Assembly (NCBI GenBank): GCA_902773045.1
Contig: CACYDE010000351.1
Span: 1-14,997, forward strand
Direction: 5' to 3'
Origin: an uncultured Ruminococcus sp.
Lineage (GTDB): Bacteria; Bacillota; Clostridia; Oscillospirales; Acutalibacteraceae
DNA length: 14,997 nt
The position numbers were made by a program, and so were the translations under genes. The number at the start of each line of letters is the position of its first letter. Positions within the stretch are counted from its first letter, which is position 1. The notes beneath the pieces were generated by a model. The model saw only the letters and a program-made list of their open reading frames with translations. It made no database searches and was not told the DNA's origin. Below are positions 14,898 to 14,997 of the stretch, piece by piece.

Positions 14898-14997
14898 ATT
14901 ATATTTACTTATTAAGGAACTGTGAAGAAATAAATTTTCAATTTATGCTTAGGATAATTTGTTCTGAACAAGGCAAATTTTTGCAGGAATACTAACG
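14898..14997. other. Right-edge intergenic DNA
   Basis: No gene is supported. Two short inverted repeats are present: TTGTTCTGAACAA (14959-14971) and GCAAATTTTTGC (14973-14984). Neither has a clear T-tract, so no terminator is called. Confidence 0.35.

Noticed and set aside
14959..14971. TTGTTCTGAACAA as a possible LexA (SOS) box
   Set aside because: Gram-positive LexA boxes have GAAC then GTTC with four bases between; here the halves are in the reverse order with one base between.

Overview
The window looks like chromosomal DNA from a low-to-mid GC Gram-positive anaerobe of the class Clostridia, most likely a Ruminococcus-type member of the Oscillospiraceae. This is an inference from gene content and order, from an AdhE-type fermentation enzyme, from RNase J and GdpP (typical of Firmicutes), and from AT-rich intergenic DNA with consensus SigA-like promoters. 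No marker gene in the window settles the genus. Every convincing gene is on the minus strand, so transcription runs from high to low coordinates.

Reading in the direction of transcription, a two-gene unit comes first (14833 to 13669): a MaoC-like hotdog protein followed by a short-chain dehydrogenase/reductase. It has its own near-consensus promoter, and an 8-bp inverted repeat straddles the -10 box. Next comes adhE (13308 to 10660), a full-length bifunctional aldehyde/alcohol dehydrogenase, with its own promoter, a leader hairpin that contains a good match to the Rex redox-repressor operator, and terminators on both sides.

The largest block is a seven-gene housekeeping cluster (10083 to 317): RNase J, GdpP (c-di-AMP phosphodiesterase), ribosomal protein L9, DnaB helicase, TilS, hypoxanthine phosphoribosyltransferase and FtsH. 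It starts from a strong promoter (TTGACA, 17 nt, TAAAAT) with a leader of about 258 nt and ends at an 11-bp-stem terminator at 237-267. Several junctions are overlapping or coupled (gdpP/rplI, dnaB/tilS, tilS/hpt). Upstream start codons can be rejected for dnaB, rplI, gdpP, rnj and the SDR gene because a clear Shine-Dalgarno sequence points to an inner start.

Beyond the ftsH terminator, at the left edge of the window, lie two tandem copies of an 87-bp sequence of unknown nature. No mobile element, CRISPR array, tRNA or rRNA was found. Most of the window is ordinary core genome. The items most worth a second look are the tandem repeat, the candidate Rex site in the adhE leader, the MaoC-SDR pair with its operator-like dyad, and the long RNase J leader with an upstream palindrome.
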